This document shows positions 23,701-35,785 of a stretch of 64,000 bases of DNA, in pieces. The stretch comes from Melampsora larici-populina 98AG31. Taxonomy: Eukaryota > Basidiomycota > Pucciniomycetes > Pucciniales > Melampsoraceae. Under the pieces are notes generated by a model. The model worked only from the letters and a program-made list of their open reading frames with translations, was not told where the DNA came from and searched no databases. Where the stretch lies: positions 494,084 through 558,083 of the forward strand of contig NW_006768796.1 in the NCBI RefSeq assembly GCF_000204055.1, in the 5' to 3' direction. A program made the translations under genes and the position numbers. The first letter of the stretch is position 1, and every line of letters starts with the position of its first letter.

Positions 23701-25275
23701 AAGCCGTGCAACTACCAAATCTTTCGCGCTTCTTGATGTCGTCTAATAAGGAATGGAATTTTGCATGAAAAACCCGGGCTACCAAATCAGGACAATCCTC
23801 TGCTTCCTGACCATCTTCCAGAGCATTTAAAATTTTGGACCACTGAGGATTAGCCGTCATAGTTATGAACAGGCTTGGAGCACCAAATTCAGCCACCAAG
23901 GTCATTGCATCTTGATATAGTTGTTGCATGTGTCGAGGTCCACCAATAAAACTCGACGGTAAGACTATTCTGCGACCAACTACTTCGTCTTCTACTTCAT
24001 CCCCCAATGCCTCTACTGCACCACTGTAAAGCTCTGCGCGGAGTTCTCTTTGGTGAAATCTAAGGTATTGCAAGCGAGAATGCTCAACGCAAACGTACAT
24101 ATCTACGACGAATTCTTGAAAAAGTCTACCACAGGCTAAGATTATAGAGAATGTATTGCGCTTGAATAATCAGTAAGCAAACCATTCTAAGTTCGAAACT
24201 TCGCCGTCCGGTCCTGTGATTGATGGACAGTGAAATAGTAATAGTAAGTTGCTGATCAAATTCGTAAATTGTCATAACTTAGCTTACGTGCTTCCGTTGG
24301 GTTGGTGAAGTGCTCATGCCATGTTTGGGAACCATATGGAAAGAGCAAGGGATATCTTAATGCGAAGTATCCTGTATGCAGTTCCAATATTCTTTGTAGA
24401 TCACCAGTCTGTCGCTGAAGTACAATGTTGCGCTTGCGAGCTCCGACATCTCCATCCCCTTCTATTATAGCTGCTACTTCATTCGAAGTGGGACGGTTGT
24501 AACGTCGATGATCTCGGCCAGCAGCGTTGATTGTGTTAATTACAAGGGATTGTTGATTGCGGTCATTAGCTATGGCGGCGGCGGACCGGAATACTTGGGC
24601 ATATGGATTGTGTTCATCCATGAAATGTTGGAATTCTAAAAGTATCTCCTGTTTGAGAACATTGTTAAAGTGTAAATTCCAAGCTTGAGCTTCTGCTCCA
24701 TCTCCGCCTCCATAAACAAAGATCTGCGCAAATCCTGGATGGTTACCCGGTACGGGCATGAGCGACCCTATGTTGTGTGAGAGTTGACCTGAGATCCTGA
24801 AAGTATATCCTCCGCGTTGTCCCTGAACACTTCTATCGATATTTGCTCCTAGTGATGTGAACAACATTGCGTTGTTGTACTTGCGGATTTGTAATCGGAA
24901 TCTTTTGGAAACTGTTCATACAGTTAGTTCTGAATTTTTATCTAGCAAACAGTTATTTGGCTTACTGTCGTCTTGCTTGGTTAAAAGTTGATGATAAAAC
25001 TCCGGGACTTCTTCTTCTACATCTTGTGAAAAGTAGCGCATCGGTAGTTCGACAGCTCCGTGCTGACAACAATTCCCGTATGTCGCTGTTAAACGGTTTG
25101 CGTCTTTTACAATTCTCTCAACTTTCCATCAAAAGGCACCACACGCTGAACATTGATCATCCGCTGCTCCTAGATTGTGTGGAATCTCATCGCCGAATCG
25201 AGTCTTCAGGTTGATTTGACTACCTAAAGCCTCGGTTCTGGCAGCTGGTCCTTTTCGAGCTCGATACGGTGGCAT
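20791..25275 (-). pseudogene. Helitron Rep-helicase, near full length, four in-frame TGA codons
   Basis: Rolling-circle transposase-helicase of a Helitron. The likely start is the ATG at 25275. An N-terminal Helitron-like domain follows (CSACGAF, YGNCCQHG, RKYNNAMLFTSLGA after a 67-nt intron near 24971). The Rep nuclease shows LFITMTANPQW, the HUH histidines in GLPHVHLIVFLD and a tyrosine block YLFKYILKGHDRT. A PIF1-type helicase has Walker A GPGGTGKT (about 22128), VWDEVAM, LFAGDFRQTLPIV and a C-terminal block ending in LYVALSRCT. The frame is interrupted only by TGA at 25131-25129, 24172-24170, 23497-23495 and 22137-22135; the last sits just before Walker A. One stop replaces a residue that is usually Arg in Helitrons (AY-R-LF). 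Small introns join further pieces. The nuclease and helicase motifs themselves are intact, so the decay is recent. Confidence 0.9.
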
Positions 25276-26806
25276 GCTTTAATCAAAACTTCCCGAAATA
25301 ACCCATGTTAATTGAAATGACTCATGTCAAGCAAAAGGACCTTTACTGATACAATAAGCCAAGCTGAAATAGTGAGTCAAGAAGCTTACTTTATGATCAT
25401 TGACCGGAATGATGGTTGTTGATGCTGAGTTTCAAAAGCGTTATACTTTCATGCTATTTCAATAAGCCTATTACTTATGATAAAGCTTTTAATTTAAATC
25501 ATTTGTTACAACATTGCGTATACCACATCTTCAAAGTGAGAACTTTGGCAAGTATGTTGTAGTTTAATGTATATTGTTACATCCATTTTAGGGAATTTGA
25601 TGATAGTATTATGTTCATATTTCTTGCCTTTTGTAATATTGTCATCGAATTTGATCCAATATCTTGACAGCTAATATCACTATATAGGTAGCATGTGGCA
25701 TTTGTGCAGCTTGAGCTTCCGAGTTCTTTTCTGCCACAGGATGCATTTAAGACGGGTCTTTCCGCCTGAGTTTCCAATTGCCGTATCACAAACATATTTA
25801 CTCGAAGGAGTTGACATGATTTTATCAATGTTTTGACGACTCAACTCCTTATATGTTTACCTTACATAGATTGAACTGAATTGCTTTAAGAGCACTCATG
25901 ATCCATAAAACGATTGATCTATGTAATCATGCATTGCCCAGTTTCCAATCGTACATCTAGGCTATATTTGCGTAGTTATGATGGTCTAGCAATTGTGCTG
26001 GTATGGCGGAAACTTTGGACTGCCAGTTTCTTTCTGAATACCTCGGCTGATACATGTCCTCCACAATTCAGTGGGTAATCCAAGGCTCATCATTTGATGA
26101 TATTTAATGATATGAAGATGGTCGATTTAACAATGTTTAAGAATTCGACTTGGTGGTACCAACCAAATCAAGATGTATGAATACCATAAATTGATATGTA
26201 ATTTTAAATCCATCCCGGGGTACGGATAATTTCAAATGCAAGTACCGACTCTCACTGTAGCACGCCATTGCACATACACCGTTGTACTGTTCGAACATCC
26301 TACATTTACTTGAAATCAAAAGCTCCGACTTCTTGATTTATTTGCTTTGAAATCAGTTGAGCTTTTGTTTATACTTGCAGTTCGTCTACTATAAATTTAT
26401 GGCATTACAAAAAATAGGACAAAGAACAATTGGCATACGGGTGCCGATACATTACGATCACAATAAACATGTAGTATTTTTCTGCATTTTATAGTAAATG
26501 GATTGAAGGAGAAAAACGGGAAACAACAACAAATAATGCTACGAAAAGCAAATTTTTATTCAGATTTGAATCTAGAGTTTTGATCAAACCGAAGTTTCAA
26601 TTTAGATTGTCCTTGGTAAGTTTGGAGTCTATGAAATTGAAAAGAACTTCATACTCAAGTGATCTTTTTGTGCAAGGTGCGATTCATTACCCAGATGCCG
26701 ATTGTGAAACACTAAAAGTAAAATGCAATAATATGAGATATTGCGATCACCTTGAAATAAAATCACATCAGAGAACACCTGTTAAGAAGACTTACCCAAA
26801 TGATTT
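25276..26806. other. Intergenic between Helitron Rep-helicase and paralogue A
   Basis: About 1.5 kb with no supported gene on either strand. Short frames at 25577-25828, 26137-26319 and 26580-26810 have no recognisable domain. If the genes to the right belong to the Helitron, this is an internal spacer. Confidence 0.35.
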
Positions 26807-28089
26807 TTAATTTTGTTTGGAGAGAGTTAAGTCCAAGGTTTTATCTTTTTTAGTGATACGTTTTGGTTGAGTCCGAGCTCTCTTCTTGGGGGCTGCAATG
26901 GTTATTTCAGTTGCAGTGTCTTTTTCAGGAGATACACTGGACCCAGATGGGCCAGCTAAGCTGGAAGAAGCGGAGCGGTACGACTCGGGCCCGAAATCAG
27001 AAGGTGGAAAAGCTAGAGTGGAGGATGATTCCAAGGCAGTCGATTTGATAGGGGACTTGGCGGCTGACTTAAAGTTCTTTTTGTTAAACCTGTGCCATAG
27101 AGCTCATCAGCATGTGAAACGCAAATAACGATTTGAGTACTAACTTCACAGGCTTATTGATTAAGTCGAATGGTTTTACATCTTCCTTTTTCACTTTAAC
27201 ACCATTACCACAGACTTCGTATTCTTTGTTGCCATTGGTAGGAGAGACTTTGCTTGCCTACAAACTCATGAATCATTATTAGCAGGTTACTAAAGTTGTA
27301 AGAGCAAAAACACATCGAACTAACAATCACCACGTAACGCAAATTTTGTGGGTCGTAATCTTTAATGAAACCGTGAAATTGAAACTCTCTACCGACTTTG
27401 AGGATCTTAGGCGTACCTGCCAAGTTTGGAGTTGGTGGAATTCGATACTCTACTGTAAACTGAGCGGCTACTTTAGTCTAAAATTCAAAATTGAGTTAGT
27501 ATTAAATAAATTATTAAATAAATTATATTTTAATTGAAGAACTAACAGTGGGATGAAAGTCGGAATGCAGGACGGTGACAATAGTGGTTGGTTTGTTTTC
27601 ATCCTTTGGGTTCTTCAACAAACCACCACGGGCCGGTTCAACAATGCTGGTGATGTTACACACAATTCCAACTCCAGTGACACCAATTGCATCAACTAAA
27701 TCGCCAACAAAAGCATTAGCAGAGTTAAGAAGGACACGGTCGGAAGCTTCAAAGAAGATTATGTTGTCCTTTGCTTCTTCGGTAGTTGGAAAGAAGCTGC
27801 CTCTCAAAAAGTAGATGTGTCCGGCTTCCAGCATAAAATCAGCTTGACTGAAACCGCGGGCGACAACTTTGTACCGCAATCGTTCTTCTTGAGCACCACC
27901 ACTACAACCAATGAAAGTAGTATAGGTTCTATACTCCTTGCGCCAACCATTTCCACCCGAAGTATGACATATGATAAACAAAATTAGATAGTGTAAATGG
28001 AGGCGGAGTTATCAACGTACTTTGGCTTCAATGAGGAAAGGCCCAGACAAATAAAGACCATGTGTCGTTGACTCCGATGGGTCTGCCAT
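26807..28089 (-). CDS. Hypothetical rust-type protein, paralogue A (335 aa, five exons)
   Basis: Exons on the minus strand: 28089-28021 (69 nt), about 27936-27547 (390), 27477-27325 (153), 27257-27145 (113) and 27089-26807 (283). All phases close and the total gives 335 residues. The first acceptor (CAAG at 27939) is weak and may be degraded. The N-terminus reads HGLYLSGPFLIEAK. Later blocks are IYFLRGSFFPTTEEAK, FVGDLVDAIGVTGVGIVCN, IVTVLHSDFHP and VGREFQFHGFIKDYDP. The C-terminus is Ser-rich and ends in a basic patch, PKKRARTQPKRITKK, that looks like a nuclear localisation signal. The beta-rich, two-domain appearance would suit OB-folds, but no defining motif proves it. It is a clear paralogue of the gene at 31809-33003. 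I recall similar proteins as expanded hypothetical families in rusts; the function is unknown. Confidence 0.72.
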
Positions 28090-30462
28090 GACTACGTGAA
28101 TCTATCTGGAATTTTCAAAATGTATCAACCGAGTTAGTGATGCAGAGTGTAACAACAATATGAATAATGTAGGAACAAACTATTAAAACCTACTATTTCG
28201 AATAGATCAAATAGAATAAATAATGCACAGACCAATACAATCAAATCTTTTGAGGCGCTGCTCTAGTGGTCAAAGAGCAAAGAACGGAGTTGAAGTGATG
28301 GATAGTTCTGTTTGACAGCGTTTGCGACAAACTTCGGTACTCTAATCTGGGCCTATGTCAGATCAAAAGCTGATGATATATAAATACCAAAACCCATGCT
28401 ACTGGTCAGCTTGCCATTTGGTGATGATGACGACATATTGAGACACAAATCCCGATCACCTCAGAATTCCTATATATATCGAATGTAGATAGTAATGATC
28501 GTTTGTTTATTGTAGCTACCATGCATAGTGGAAGATTCAGTAGATCGGACGCTCAGGCAGATGGGGATTACCATTGGGATATTGATAGCACTTGATGGTT
28601 CTTTATTGCAGTAGTCTTAACAATCCAATAGCCAAGCGATACAATTCTCGTTCTTGGGAATCAAGTGACGTTCTGGTGACTTTCAGATTTTGTATATCCA
28701 TAACGTACATCACCTTTAATTTCCTGATAATATTTCAAAGATGATTTTCTATTGACTCAAAATACTACGACTGAGAGCCTTAGCGCTTGATGATTAGTTA
28801 TCTACAACTTAATCAGTTGATTACGTTTGGTAAACTACAACGTCAATGTTCGACGTACAGGGCCCAAGATTTTAATCGCCTGTAGAAAGCATGATTTCCT
28901 TCCCGGCTTCGAAGAAAGAGAGAAAGGTTGGTGAATCTACTTGATTTAGCTGGTGGTGCGAGTTCTTTGGTCATGTCTTGTTGTAACTTTGTATACCAAT
29001 ATTAATTGAGACCATCAGTGGTCGACTAAATCATTGTTCGGAGTCCCTGAATACACGTCAAATTGGATTGCTTTAGTTTCATAATTTAATCTTTTAATTT
29101 GGACATTCCAGTTGTGATACGTGAATGCCATAAGGGAATGTAAATTGGTATTTTGTAAATTTGTATTTGTATTATACCTACAGATAAAATGACTATTTGT
29201 TTCCAAATATAAATAGCGCTGGTCTCTGTGTTTAGTCGATATATACTTCAAATAAGTGTATTGCTACGTTGAGATCGGGTATTCTTAGACTTGTCTGCTG
29301 TGCCAACACGTGCCACGAGCAAAAATCGAAAAACCCGGTTAAGGCAGTTGATGCTTGCCCATTAATTGGATCGTCTTGTCAGTTTAAATAAAGGATGTCC
29401 GCAGAGTAATCCAGCTGAAGTTAAATTACGAACCATGGGTTAAAGTATTCATTGCAAGTTGATAATGCTTGGTTTGAACCGAGGCGCTTACCGTGCTTGC
29501 CCCATCAGAATTTGGCGCTGTGCAGCACATGGTTTGATACCTGTCAAGTGTTATTTAATGACATCCCCCCTGACTCTAACATCCAACCCTAACGACTAAC
29601 CCTTAACTTAACAATTGTTCAAAGTTTCTAACCAATTGTATGGTTGGAAGTTGAAGCGGTAGTAGTTAATCCCTTCTTACATAGGTTCATGATTGAGTAA
29701 TTGTATTGAGGGACATGGTCTTTGCATGCTACAATTGCAAGTATATATGATAATTACAGACATCTTTGGTTATGTTGAAATTGCATTAGGAATTGTGCCA
29801 ACTCACAAGATTGATGTTGTACTGACAATGTCACAGCTGGACTCTGCATTTTTACTGAATCATCAAAGCAGCAAATTATACCCTGCAATACAACAACAAA
29901 AATTATGGGAACATCTAAGTACCGGTGGCAACAACGGCTGATACCAAATTTTGTTGCGTTGCTATAGATCTGTTGAAGTAGAAGAACATTCTTCTGAGTT
30001 GATGGACCAAATGCAGATACTTGGACACCAGAAACACTGTTGTAAGTTAGTTTTTGTAATTAGATAAGGTGAATAGGAGAGCGGACATATTGTGATGTTG
30101 GATTAAAATGGTCGACGTGATAATTGAAAAGGAGCATATAGAAAGACAGTTCAATACATTTGCTAACTAAATATGTCAAACGTAGCAAGTACATAGTTGG
30201 TATGACAGTGGTACAACCATTTGACTGTGATTTCATGCAGAGGGACATGATTCAATATGTTATGGGAGTGCTGCCATTGGCAGAATCACAAAATGTACGT
30301 GCATTATACCGCGCCTTTGACTCTCAATCGAAATCCAAATTTGTTGATCACTACTAAGAGTAATTGGAATCTGAGTGAAGGTCATGCTGTGGGTTGCACA
30401 GTAATGATTTTCCGGCCGTAATGGTAGCAAAAATGTAGTCAACGCGGCTCCTAAGTTTGGCA
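28090..30462. other. Intergenic within the minus-strand gene cluster
   Basis: About 2.4 kb. Short frames (29015-29251 minus, 29693-29941 plus) show no domain, no convincing splicing and no similarity to neighbours. No repeat structure was noticed. Confidence 0.35.
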
Positions 30463-31144
30463 TTAACTGTGAATAAAACCGATTGACATCTTTGGGTGAT
30501 TTAAGGTATGTAGAGGATCTAATTTCAGTAAGTGGATTCAAACCATTACGTTTGTAACAAAGAGAGGAACTTACTGAAGTTCATGACGACTGTCTCCATC
30601 AAGGTCTGATAGATAAGTGACTCCTCAACTTCCGTCAATCTGTTGGGGTGTCAAACACCTGGGTTAGTTCATTCCAGCAGGTTAAATTCACGCAACATCT
30701 CAAATTTACGTTTGTATGGAGGTGGCGTTCGGGACGGCGTTGAAGATCAATAGCTCGGTTAGGATCCTGGGGATGGAGTGGCAAACGTCCCCTCTGAGTC
30801 CGCGATCAATGGTTGCCGTGCTGAGTATAATTACTTTAAAGTGAGGTGAATCTCTTGTAGGGAATTCGATTATGTAGCTCTTAGGATGTTGAATGGAAGA
30901 TATGTATTTGATAATTGATCTATACACTGTTGCTATCATCGGTATAGAGAAGTGAAGGGAATTGTATGTCATACTGGTTGACGAATGCTTCTGCTCGCAA
31001 TGCGATTAGTTTTTGATGTTGACGAAATGGTGCTGGACACGTTGTGACAGTTTTAGGGAATTTATTATAGCTGAAAAAACTGCTATTTGATGGTTTGGGC
31101 TCGCTACTTATGGGAAGTTGTCGGGTCTGTGGCATATGATGCAT
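30463..31144 (-). CDS. Unrecognised multi-exon protein between the two paralogues
   Basis: Tentative gene. ATG at 31144; a first coding block rich in charged residues (SSFFSYNKFPKTVTTCPAPF, LIALRAEAFVNQYD); a second block (PKSYIIEFPTRDSPHFKVII, IDRGLRGDVCHSIPRILTEL) that joins after a one-base frame change near 30941; then a GTAAAT...ACAG intron into LTEVEESLIYQTLMETVVMNF; and a last GTAAGT...TTAG intron into a short terminal exon ending in TAA at 30463. The last two joins keep frame, which supports real splicing; the frame change may be a missed intron or a lesion. I do not recognise the family. It lies on the same strand as the Helitron and both paralogues. Confidence 0.45.
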
Positions 31145-31808
31145 TCAAATCTATAGTAATTACTCAATGTCAGTATCACTTCATATACAAATGACCAAGA
31201 AAGCCTCTCGGCTGAAAGTGGTCTAGCAGGTGCAAGCTTCAACTTTCCTGTCTGTCAACTTTCAGGTTATCTCCTACTTATAATTAACGGATATTGGGGT
31301 CCGTATTGAGATAACTCATGAAGGCCTTTGTTTGTTTATGTGAATTCGGGTTGCATAAAGTTTAGTGCATAAGTGTATGACGCCTTTGGTGGTCTCTGCC
31401 ACTATTAAAAAGCATCCCCGTTTGCGGTGCTTATAGCGCGTTGGGGATGACAGTATTTTTGCTTTAACAGTATCTGCAACGCGAGAACAAACATGTAACA
31501 TATTATTTTATTATGCATGTGGATATACGCTATGATTCATTGTGCAGTAAGTTTCAAAGTGAATATTGAGGCGTCATATATGACAACAATTTGAGTATTG
31601 TTTGCATCATATATATTGGATGATGTGGGACGAGTTGGTGGGTAACATCAATATAGAAAGAAACGTACAATTTATATGTTTACAAAGTCTATAAGGAAGA
31701 TAGCTAAATATTCTGACCACATTTTGATTTGACATAATGAGTTGACTGGGTAGTTGGTTTTTTTTATAGTATTGATACTATTGATCGCTCAAGATTGTAT
31801 TGTGTTGC
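31145..31808. other. Intergenic, no gene seen
   Basis: Spacer between the two minus-strand genes; nothing recognised. Confidence 0.35.
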
Positions 31809-33003
31809 TTACATAGAATTTGGGCGAGGACGCTTGTTAGATGTTGAGGTGAAGATTTGGTTGGCAACCATCAACTTATTGTGTTGAGTTCCCATTACTC
31901 GCGCGCATGGATTAGATGCAGATGGAGATGTCAATTTTGTGTTTGAAGTACAACTGTTGGATTGGGAGCTGTGTTGCCAATCCATCAGAGATAATGAGAT
32001 AGACCGTAAGTTAAATTGAGCATTGTAGTGCAGACACAGTTCTAAACGCACAGTGTTACCATGTTATTGCTACCCTCCACGTCTTCACAGTTTTGAGTTG
32101 TAGGAGTACAACTTGGTGATGTAGCCGTGTTGGTCAAAGGCGGAGTCATTGCATAAATTCTGTTGGCCTGCCAGGACATTGCTCAATAAGTTTGTCAATA
32201 AATATGATGTACAGATAGAAGAAAATTATTTACAACGATGATATAAGCATTAGTATGCTCGTTGAAATCCTTAATGAATCCATGCAATTGGTATTGGCGC
32301 CCAAGCACAATTTCCTGTGATAATCCAATGAGCTTCACAGATGGCCTGATCCAGTACTCGACTTTGGACTCTACTGAAGTTTTGAGCTATTGGATTGAAT
32401 GTTAGTAATAGTTAGAGAGTAGGAGAGCAATTTAGGATTTGACCTACGATTGGGTGATAATCACGGTGTAAAACTGTTACAACTTTAGTGACATCGTCTG
32501 TGGGGTAGGGGGTCTCGTCTAGATTTTGGGGAGAAGATTCTCGAATACTATCAATTCGGCAAACAATGCCAGTGCTCGTAACAGCGACTGAATCAATGAA
32601 GTTGCCCATGTAAGATAGGGCGGTACCCACGAAAGGGTGATCCTGGCCTTCGAATATAAGTGAATCAAAGGTAGTGTCGGCCAAATTCTTGGGAAAAAAG
32701 GGCCCCCGTAAGAAGTACACGCCTTTGACGTAAACAGGGTCATCGGCAGGGCCCAAGCTATACGCTTGGATGTGGTGAAGTCCAGTATTATCACGGTGTA
32801 CCCCGCTACAGCCGATCGAGAGAGTATAGATACCTCCGGTTTCAGAACTCTTGGTTGGCGGTATCTATTAAAAGAAGATGACCATGTGATTATCCATGAG
32901 ATTTTGGGCTTATAAAATTGGGTGATGACCTTACTTTGTCGTGGATCTCGAAGTTACCAGATAAGTAGATGCCGTGATTGTTTGCAGGAGGGACTGGATC
33001 CAT
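31809..33003 (-). CDS. Hypothetical rust-type protein, paralogue B
   Basis: Same architecture as paralogue A. Exon 1 is 33003-32935 (69 nt, 23 codons) and ends HGIYLSGNFEIHDK. Exon 2 is 32864-32448 (417 nt), with IGCSG, GVYFLRGPFFPKNLAD, YMGNFIDSVAVTSTGIVCR and VVTVLHRDYHP. Exon 3 is 32386-32234 (153 nt, the same length as in A), with LGRQYQLHGFIKDFNEHTN. Exon 4 is 32167-32060. Introns are 61-70 nt with good GT-AG sites. The last exon (ending NKRPRPNSM at 31809) is less certain because I could not fix its acceptor in frame. The C-terminal basic KRPRP resembles a nuclear signal, as in A. No internal stops were seen in exons 1-4. Function unknown; see paralogue A. Confidence 0.7.
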
Positions 33004-33657
33004 TGTAGAAAGGATATATTAGGAAGGATGTGTAGGCCGTGGAAGAATTGACAAAATTGGATACAAAAGTTAGCTACTGGATCAAGAGGTGCTCGGAACG
33101 GGAATTTTGGTAGAATCACGGTAGGTACTATCTTTAATAAGTAAATGGATTGAGAGAGTATGTCAGCCGTGGCAGAGAAATTGACTTCAAGGTAAAAGGG
33201 TACGTACTATGGACAGATAGCAAAATGCTAAATCATTGTCGAGAGCATCACATCGCCTGTTTTGCCAACCGACCGATCTTCGCGTTGGTCATGATAAGGA
33301 AACACACAGCAATGAGCTGATAGGTAACCGAACCCCCAGTTAAGCGGTAGTCAAAATTTGAGAATGTGGATGCGAGAGGTAAACAAAAAGAAAGGTTAGA
33401 CAAAGCAAAGAAGGAGTATATGAGGGTAATCAGCATTCGAGGGTGACGAATAATTGGATTCGAGAGGCGGGGTAAGAGAAAAGCTAAACAGAGGGAAGTA
33501 TGAATGTTCGAGGATGAGAATTGTGTAGGAAAGTAAGGGTCATGCAAAAATGACGCTTTGAAGTCAGAAACACCTGCTGCTCAAAACTATGAAATTTTTA
33601 AGCAGGCAAAGAGTTTTATCCGGTTTTGTTCAAATTGCTAGTTGTCCTTTAATGTTT
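33004..33657. other. Intergenic, no gene seen
   Basis: Upstream flank of paralogue B. If a Helitron spans the cluster, its 5'-TC terminus could lie here. A minus frame at 33248-33547 has no recognised domain. Confidence 0.3.
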
Positions 33658-33733
33658 ATGATCATTTTTCACCTTGGAGAAATACATTATCTTTGCAGTG
33701 TAAATGTGTTGTATCTTTTCCAAATAGACTTGT
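33658..33733 (+). repeat. Harbinger intron and exon-start fragment, inverted relative to its neighbour
   Basis: This strand matches the minus strand at about 17050-17135, including TCATTTTTCACC, GAGAAATACATTATCTT and the intron end TTTTCCAAATAGAC. The 17-kb copy has about 15 extra GC-rich bases. The coding exons next to it (33760-34586) read on the other strand, so an internal inversion or a head-on join of two copies is implied. Confidence 0.6.
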
Positions 33734-33759
33734 ACGCCTCCGTGAGATTGCCAGTGATT

Positions 33760-34586
33760 CCACTACAAAGAACATCCACAACTTATCAGCATGAAGTGAC
33801 ATGGAAATTGACCCAATATCCGATACGTCCCCCACTCTGGGGTTACGACAGCCTGATATTTGAGACTGTGCACACGCTTGTGCCCGTTATAAAAAGCACA
33901 CTGATTGTATTTTGGTCGTGCGATGCGCCACACAGTACCTATTGCAAGGTCCGCAGAAGATGAGGATGGAGACCCAAGCAAATGAACATGGTAAGGATCT
34001 TACCGTTGATAAATCCTACACAATTGTCCATAGGACAGTCCTTGCCCTCTACCAAGCTCACTGCAAAACCTTCCGACACCTCAGGTGGATATTGACGGGC
34101 GTCCCATTCCAAAAGGGATCCCCAATGTTCATAAATCCACACTTCGACCCACCGACAGATTCGCCCAATTGTGGACAGGTCGCGACCAAATACTTGGGAT
34201 AAGTCAAAATAGCAAGACGGTGTTGCTAACCTGCCCATATAAATGGCAAGCGTGGTGGTGCCGACTTCTGTTGCTAGGTTCGAAAGCAGAGTTGAATCAG
34301 GGAAGCCGCCCCAGTGGTGAATCGCGAGGAGCTTGTCAGGATAAAACCGAGTGGTGAGTTTACAGATATGAGGGTGCCACGTCACGACATTGACACAACA
34401 ACTAGACAAATCAGGAAGAGGATCACCACCAAGGCGTTCGATTGTGTGTAAGTATTGCATGATTTCCTGCATTTCCTCAACCTGATAGAGCTGCCACCAG
34501 GCAACCATGAGCATTGAGTGTCGCAACACCGGGGACCTGGCCAAAGGTAACCTGTTGGGCTGAAAAAGTATACTGTTTGTTTGCAT
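33760..34586 (-). pseudogene. PIF/Harbinger transposase, N-terminal part
   Basis: DDE_4-type transposase. It shows GRLATPSCYFDLSQVFGRD, the typical RICRWVEVWIYEHWGSLLEW stretch, and DNCVGFINGK, where the family has G-F-I-D-G; the first catalytic aspartate is therefore asparagine here. A GTAAGA...AATAG intron (about 33990-33945) joins in frame to RPKYNQCAFYNGHKRVHSLK, another family hallmark. After about 33765 the expected catalytic C-terminal half is absent. Together with the 17-kb fragment, the two copies cover most of the protein, but they are separate, dead copies. Confidence 0.8.
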
Positions 34587-34647
34587 GTAGTCGGTTGTTG
34601 AGATGGTGGGGGGAGAAGGGGGGTGGGAGGCTTTGGTGAGAGTGTAA

Positions 34648-35463
34648 CACTACAAGAAAGATAATATTTTCTGGGCAGAAAATTAAATTATTGATACACA
34701 AAAATATTGAGAGGCCAGGAGGAGAGCAAAAAATGGATAAAAATATGTGTCTTGTTCCCTGCGTTGAGAACTTCACTCTGCATATTTTTCCGTATTTTTA
34801 CAGTCCATATTGATAAGTGTACTAACAATAAACCTTCACAGTCATCCAATTACAACCTGTAACAAGCACTGAAATTTGGCTCATTAGTGTTTAGAGAAAC
34901 TTTTGATTTCTGGAAATACTCATAACTTTTTCAATTCCGGTCCAAAACGCTCGATTTTGGGTGCATTGGTAAGCTGGAATTGTCCTCCAAATAGTTCATA
35001 ATAGGACTACACAGCATGCTGGTCTGCTAAAGAAGATATCATCTTTTTTATACATTTGTACATACAGATCCATAGAATGATTTTCATACTAGCTACATAG
35101 TTCTTAATCTTATGAAAGTTCGAGAGGAAGAGTTCAGCTTTCTAATGCACTTAAAATTGAGTGTTTTGAGGCAGATTTGACAAAGTTATAAGTGTTTTCA
35201 GAAACCAAAAGTTTCTCTAAACACTAATGAGCCAAATGTCAGTGCTTGTTACAGGTTGTAATTGGATGATTATGAAGGTTTATTGTTAGTACACTTATCA
35301 ATACGGACTGTAAAAATATGGAAAAATATGGAGAGTGAAGCTCTCACCACAGGGAACAAGACACATGTTTTTATTTATTTTTTGCCCTTCTCCTGGCCTC
35401 TCAATATTTTTGTGTATCAATAATTTAATTTTCTGCCCAGAAAATATTATATTTAGTGTAGTG
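34648..35463. mobile_element. 816-bp CACTA-type MITE with about 260-bp inverted arms
   Basis: Ends CACTACAAGAAAGATAATAT at 34648 and the inverse of CACTACACTAAATATAATAT at 35463. The flanks are TAA on both sides (34645-34647 and 35464-35466), a 3-bp target duplication. The arms match inward past the stretch about TTTCTCTAAACACTAATGAG (about 34890 and 35215), leaving a spacer of about 290 bp. No coding capacity. A transcript across it would fold into a long hairpin. Confidence 0.9.
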
Positions 35464-35785
35464 TAAGTAGTAGGAGGGAACCAGTTGAGTGTCCAAAGGA
35501 CCACCCCAGGGCCGAATTTCACACTTGGAGACATCTTGAGCGTGTATGCAATTAGCAAGGTGAGGAAGTGACAGGCTTGTGGATGTCATTCACACTCTAT
35601 TGGAACCTTCCTGCTTATTCCCAATGCAAAAAGCACTCTAGCGTACATCAAGTGGTAGTAACGGGCGAAATCTGCGCCTCGTCCCTATTATCCCACCTTT
35701 TTCTCTAGTGGCTTACTAGCCTAAAAGACACTAGTAGCTCACATCTGGGCCGAGGACCACAGGGAGATTTTCAATACAAAAAAAG

